Part shown: piece after piece, positions 59,745-64,000 of the stretch
Layout: each line of letters begins with the position of its first letter
Position numbering within the stretch: position 1 is the first letter of the stretch
Origin: Clusia tigrina
Taxonomy: Eukaryota > Arthropoda > Insecta > Diptera > Clusiidae
Assembly: GCA_920105625.2 (NCBI GenBank)
Contig: OV050030.1
Location: 250,759,889 to 250,823,888, forward strand
DNA length: 64,000 bases
Reading direction: 5' to 3'
Notes under the pieces: model-generated
Databases searched by the model: none
What the model saw: only the letters and a program-made list of their open reading frames with translations
Told to the model about the DNA's origin: nothing
Position numbers and translations under genes: made by a program

Positions 59745-62700
59745 TTTTTAGTGGAGCGTCATAAAACCTTGAAATTTTGTAACAATAAAGTACTCGAGCC
59801 TTTTGTCAATTTAAGCTATCGCTCAAAGCTATGCTACCCTTGAGTCCCAAATCAAACACTGATAAAATTTCAAATGGCCCTAACTTTTATACGGTACGTC
59901 CTACACCTATCAAAGTTTGCAACATACAAATGCTTGTAACTTTTTAGTGGAGCGTCATAAAACCTTGAAATTTTGTAACAATAAAGTACTCGAGCCTTTT
60001 GTTAATTTAAGCCATCGCTCAAAGCTATGCTACCCTTGAGTCCCAAATCAAACACTGATAAAACTTCAAATGGCCCTAACTTCTATACGGTACGTCCTAC
60101 ACCTATCAAAGTTTGCAACATACAAATGCTTGTAACTTTTTACTGGAGCGTCATAAAACCTTGAAATTTTGTAACAATAAAGTACTCGAGCCTCTTGTCA
60201 ATTTAAACTATCGCTCAAAGCTATGCTACCCTTGAGTCCCAAATCAAACACTGATAAAACTTCTAATGGCTCTACCTTCTATGCGGTACGTTCTACACCT
60301 ATCAAAGTTTGCAACATACAAATGCTTGTAACTTGTTACTGGAGCGTCATAAAACCTAGAAATTTTGTAACAATAAAGTACTCGAGCCTCTTGTCAATTT
60401 AAGTTTTCGCTCAAAGCTATGCTACCCTTGAGTCCCAAATCAAACACTGATAAAACTTCAAACGGCCCTAACTTCTATACGGTACGTCCTACACCTATCA
60501 AAGTTTGCAACATACAAATGCTTGTAACTTTTTACTGGAGCGTCATAAAACCTTGAAATTTTGTAACAATAAAGTACTCGAACGCCTTTTGTTAATTTAA
60601 GCTATCGCTCAAAGCTATGCTACCCTTGAGTCCCAAATCAAACACTGATAAAACTTCAAATGGCCCTAACTTCTATACAGTACATCCTACACCTATCAAA
60701 GTTTGCAACATACAAATGCTTGTAACTTTTTACTGGAGCGTCATAAAACCTTGAAATTTTGTAACAATAAAGTAATCGAGCGTCTTGTCAATTTAAGTTA
60801 TCGCTCAAAGCTATGCTACCCTTGATTCCCAAATCAAACACTGATAAAACTTCAAATGGCCCTAACTTCTATATGGTACGTCCTACACCTATCAAAGTTT
60901 GCAACATTCAAATGCTTGTAACTTTTTACTGAAGTGTCATAAAACCTTGATATTTTGTAACAATAAAGTACTCGAGCCTTTTGTCAATTTAAGCTATCGC
61001 TCAAAGCTATGCTACCCTTGAGTCCCAAATCAAACACTGATAAAACTTCAAATGGCCCTAACTTCTATACGGTACGTCCTACACCTATCAAAGTTTGCAA
61101 CATACAAATGCTTGTAACTTTTTACTGGAGTGTCATAAAACCTTGATATTTTGTAACAATAAAGCACTCGAGCCTTTTGTCAATTTAAGCTATCGCTCAA
61201 AGCTATGCTACCCTTGAGTCCCAAATCAAACACAGATAAAACTTCAAGTGGCCCTAACTTCTATACAGTACATCCTACATCTATCAAAGTTTGCAACATA
61301 CAAATGCTTGTAACTTTTTAGTGGAGCGTCATAGAACCTTGAAATTTTGTAACAATAAAGTACTCGAGCCTCTTGTCAATTTAAGTTATCGCTCAAAGCT
61401 ATGCTACCCTTGAGTACCAAATCATACACTGATAAATCTTCAAATGGCCCTAACTTCTATACGGTACATCCTACACCTATCAAAGTTTGCAACATACAAA
61501 TGCTTGTTACTTTTTAGTGGAGCGTCATAAAACCTTGAAATTTTGTAACAATAAAGTAATCGAACCTCTTGTCAATTTAAGTTATCGCTCAAAGCTATGC
61601 TACCCTTGATTCCCAAATCAAACACTGATAAAACTTCAAATGGCCCTAACTTCTATACGGTACGTCCTACACCTATCAAAGTTTGCAACATACAAATGCT
61701 TGTAACTTTTTACTGGAGTGTCATAAAACCTTGATATTTTGTAACAATAAAGTACTCGAGCCTTTTGTCAATTTAAGCTATCGCTCAAAGCTATGCTACC
61801 CTTGAGTCCCAAATCAAACACTGATAAAACTTCAAACGGCCCTAACTTCTATACGGTACGTCCTACACCTATCAAAGTTTGCAACATACAAATGCTTGTA
61901 ACTTTTTACTGGAGCGTCATAAAACCTAGAAATTTTGTAACAATAAAGTACTCGAGCCTCTTGTCAATTTAAGTTATCGCTCAAAGCTATGCTACCCTTG
62001 AGTCCCAAATCAAACACCGATAAAACTTCAAATGACCCTAACTTTTATACGGTACGTCCTACACCTATCAAAGTTTGCAACATACAAATGCTTGTTACTT
62101 ATTAGTGGAGCGTCATAAAACGTTGAAATTTTGTAACAATAAAGTACTAGAGCCTCTTGTCAATTTAAGTTATCGCTCAAAGCTATGCTACCCTTGAGTC
62201 CCAAATCAAACACTGATAAAGCTTCAAATGGCCCTAACTTCTGTACAGTACATCTTACACCTATCAAAGTTTGCAACATACAAATGCTTGTAACTTTTTA
62301 CTGGAGCGTCATAAAACCTTGAAATTTTGTAACAATAAAGTAATCGAGCGTCTTGTCAATTTAAGTTATCGCTCAAAGCTATGCTACCCTTGATTCCCAA
62401 ATCAAACACTGATAAAACTTCAAATGGCCCTAACTTCCATATGGTACGTCCTACACCTATCAAAGTTTGCAACATTCAAATGCTTGTAACTTTTTACTGG
62501 AGTGTCAGAAAACCTTGATATTTTGTAACAATAAAGTACTCGAGCCTTTTGTTAATTTAAGCCATCGCTCAAAGCTATGCTACCCTTGAGTCCCAAATCA
62601 AACACTGATAAAACTTCAAATGGCCCTAACTTTTATACGGTACGTCCTACACCTATCAAAGTTTGCAACATACAAATGCTTGTTACTTTTTAGTGGAGCG

Positions 62701-63274
62701 TCATAAAACCTTGAAATTTTGTAACAATAAAGTACTCGAGCCTCTTGTCAATTTAAGTTATCGCTCAAAGCTATGCTACCCTTGAGTCCCAAATCAAACA
62801 CTGATAAATCTTCAAATGGCCCTAACTTATACACGGTACGTCCTACACCTATCAAAGTTTGCAACATACAAATGCTTGTAACTTTTTACTGGAGTGTCAT
62901 AAAACCTTGATATTTTGTAACAATAAAGTACCCGAGCCTTTTGTCAATTTAAGCTATCGCTCAAAGCTATGCTACCCTTGAGTCCCAAATCAAACACTGA
63001 TAAAACTTCAAACGGCCCTAACTTCTATACGGTACATCCTACACCTATCAAAGTTTGCAACATACAAATGCTTGTAACTTTTTACTGGAGCGTCATAAAA
63101 CCTAGAAATTTTGTAACAATAAAGTACTCGAGCCTCTTGTCAATTTAAGTTATCGCTCAAAGCTATGCTACCCTTGAGTCCCAAATCAAACACTGATAAA
63201 ACTTCAAATGGCCCTAACTTTTATACGGTACGTCCTACACCTATCAAAGTTTGCAACATACAAATGCTTGTTAC
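59745..63274. repeat. Possible 18-monomer unit, first copy (3,530 bp)
   Basis: The first 726 bp (59,745-60,470) are repeated at 63,275-64,000, at an offset of 3,530 (18 x 196 plus 2). The shared order includes GATAAAATTTC with TTATACGG near 59,870, GAGCCTTTTGTTAATTTAAGCC near 59,993, TTTAAACTATCGC near 60,203, CTAATGG near 60,262 and AGTTTTCGCTC near 60,401. Internally, 60,700-60,960 resembles 62,268-62,528 at +1,568 (8 x 196). Only the start of a second copy is visible, so the unit is tentative. Confidence 0.65.
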
Positions 63275-64000
63275 TTTTTAGTGGAGCGTCATAAAACCTT
63301 GAAATTTTGTAACAATAAAGTACTCGAGCCTTTTGTCAATTTAAGCTATCGCTCAAAGCTATGCTACCCTTGAGTCCCAAATCAAACACTGATAAAATTT
63401 CAAATGGCCCTAACTTTTATACGGTACGTCCTACACCTATCAAAGTTTGCAACATACAAATGCTTGTAACTTTTTAGTGGAGCGTCATAAAACCTTGAAA
63501 TTTTGTAACAATAAAGTACTCGAGCCTTTTGTTAATTTAAGCCATCGCTCAAAGCTATGCTACCCTTGAGTCCCAAATCAAACACTGATAAAACTTCAAA
63601 TGGCCCTAACTTCTATACGGTACGTCCTACACCTATCAAAGTTTGCAACATACAAATGCTTGTAACTCTTTACTGGAGCGTCATAAAACCTTGAAATTTT
63701 GTAACAATAAAGTACTCGAGCCTCTTGTCAATTTAAACTATCGCTCAAAGCTATGCTACCCTTGAGTCCCAAATCAAACACTGATAAAACATCTAATGGC
63801 CCTAACTTCTATGCGGTACGTACTACACCTATCAAAGTTTGCAACATACAAATGCTTGTAACTTTTTACTGGAGCGTCATAAAACCTAGAAATTTTGTAA
63901 CAATAAAGTACTCGAGCCTCTTGTCAATTTAAGTTTTCGCTCAAAGCTATGCTACCCTTGAGTCCCAAATCAAACACTGATTAAACTTCAAACGGCCCTA
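63275..64000. repeat. Possible 18-monomer unit, second copy, cut by the window edge
   Basis: Repeats 59,745-60,470 with a handful of changes (CATCTAATGG for CTTCTAATGG near 63,789, ACGTACTAC for ACGTTCTAC near 63,818, GATTAAACTTC near 63,979). The array clearly continues past the right edge. Confidence 0.7.

Larger units (their letters stand above)
1..64000. repeat. Satellite DNA array, 196-bp monomer, about 326 head-to-tail copies
   Basis: The same 196-bp unit recurs from the first to the last base. Taking the CTCGAG site as unit position 1, landmarks in order are CTCGAGCC (1), TTGTCAATTTAAG (11), AGCTATCGCT (22), AGCTATGCT (35), TGGCCCTAAC (83), ACGGTACGTCC (99), TTTGCAACATAC (124), TACTGGAGCGTC (153) and AAATTTTGTAAC (177). 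AGCTATGCT lies at 45, 241, 437 and 633, and at 63,945 it is only 4 bp out of phase after 326 units. I saw no inverted unit and no foreign insertion. Unit length close to a nucleosome repeat, tandem homogenisation and HORs fit centromeric or heterochromatic satellite. The family name and the host are not recognisable to me. Orientation along the chromosome is unknown. Confidence 0.98.

Noticed and set aside
1..64000. CRISPR array
   Set aside because: Regular repeats, but the units are 196 bp and contiguous, with no short repeat and no unique spacers.
1..64000. Telomere-like CCCTAAC in most monomers
   Set aside because: Only one 7-base match per monomer, inside TGGCCCTAACTTC and never in tandem. 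Chance similarity to telomeric repeats.
1..64000. Transposable element, tRNA, rRNA or other unique insert
   Set aside because: I followed the monomer landmarks through the whole window. All irregularities are indels of at most about 66 bp within monomers; no foreign sequence longer than the 6-bp filler at 37,567 was seen.
1..64000. Prokaryotic or phage origin
   Set aside because: 64 kb without any coding sequence and with HOR organisation is not known from bacterial, archaeal or phage genomes.

Overview
The whole 64 kb window is one uninterrupted block of tandemly repeated satellite DNA. The repeat unit is 196 bp, about 37% GC by hand count of the majority sequence, and every unit lies head to tail in one orientation. 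The same landmark (AGCTATGCT) falls at 45, 241, 437, 633 and so on, and reaches 63,945 after 326 units with a net drift of only 4 bp. I found no gene, RNA gene, transposon, CRISPR array or unique-sequence island. Long arrays of nucleosome-sized monomers with higher-order repeats (HORs) are typical of centromeric, pericentromeric or other heterochromatic blocks of eukaryotic chromosomes. I do not recognise the family and cannot name the organism; a plant or an animal are both possible.

Layout, left part (1 to about 25.5 kb). A mosaic opening (1-1,774) leads into a 17-monomer HOR of exactly 3,332 bp, present twice in full (1,775-5,106; 5,107-8,438) and once cut short (8,439-about 11,540). A diverged island of short monomers follows (11,541-12,530). 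The opening block and the start of the HOR then recur from 12,531. From 13,968 a 6.5-kb block is duplicated as a rearranged 5.1-kb copy at 20,468-25,550, and the first copy carries its own internal 9/10-monomer tandem duplication. A 13-bp internal duplication (TTGTCAATTTAAG twice) serves as a tracer of these events.

Layout, right part (about 25.5-64 kb). Monomer variants that are rare on the left become dominant (GAGCCTTTTGTC, CTTGATATT, AAACGGCC, CATAGAACC). The array is a mosaic of shorter, separately amplified units: a 4-mer of 783 bp (26,881-28,446), a 9-mer of 1,763 bp (29,436-32,912), a 7-mer of 1,372 bp (41,735-44,182), a 10-mer of 1,972 bp (44,391-48,334), a 13-mer of 2,558 bp (46,549-about 51,664), a dimer (52,511-53,269), single-monomer duplications near 57 kb, and a possible 18-mer of 3,530 bp starting at 59,745. 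Between them lie mosaic stretches in which small blocks recur at distances of kilobases to tens of kilobases.

How it works as a whole: nothing here looks protein-coding. Because 196 is not a multiple of 3, every reading frame rotates from one monomer to the next, and the longest open frames (61-110 codons) are by-products of the repeat. The content of interest is structural: nested HORs, indels that date the duplications, paired CpG-to-TpG/CpA changes suggestive of DNA methylation, and conserved short dyads within the monomer. Boundaries were found by eye and are accurate to roughly the nearest distinguishing base.
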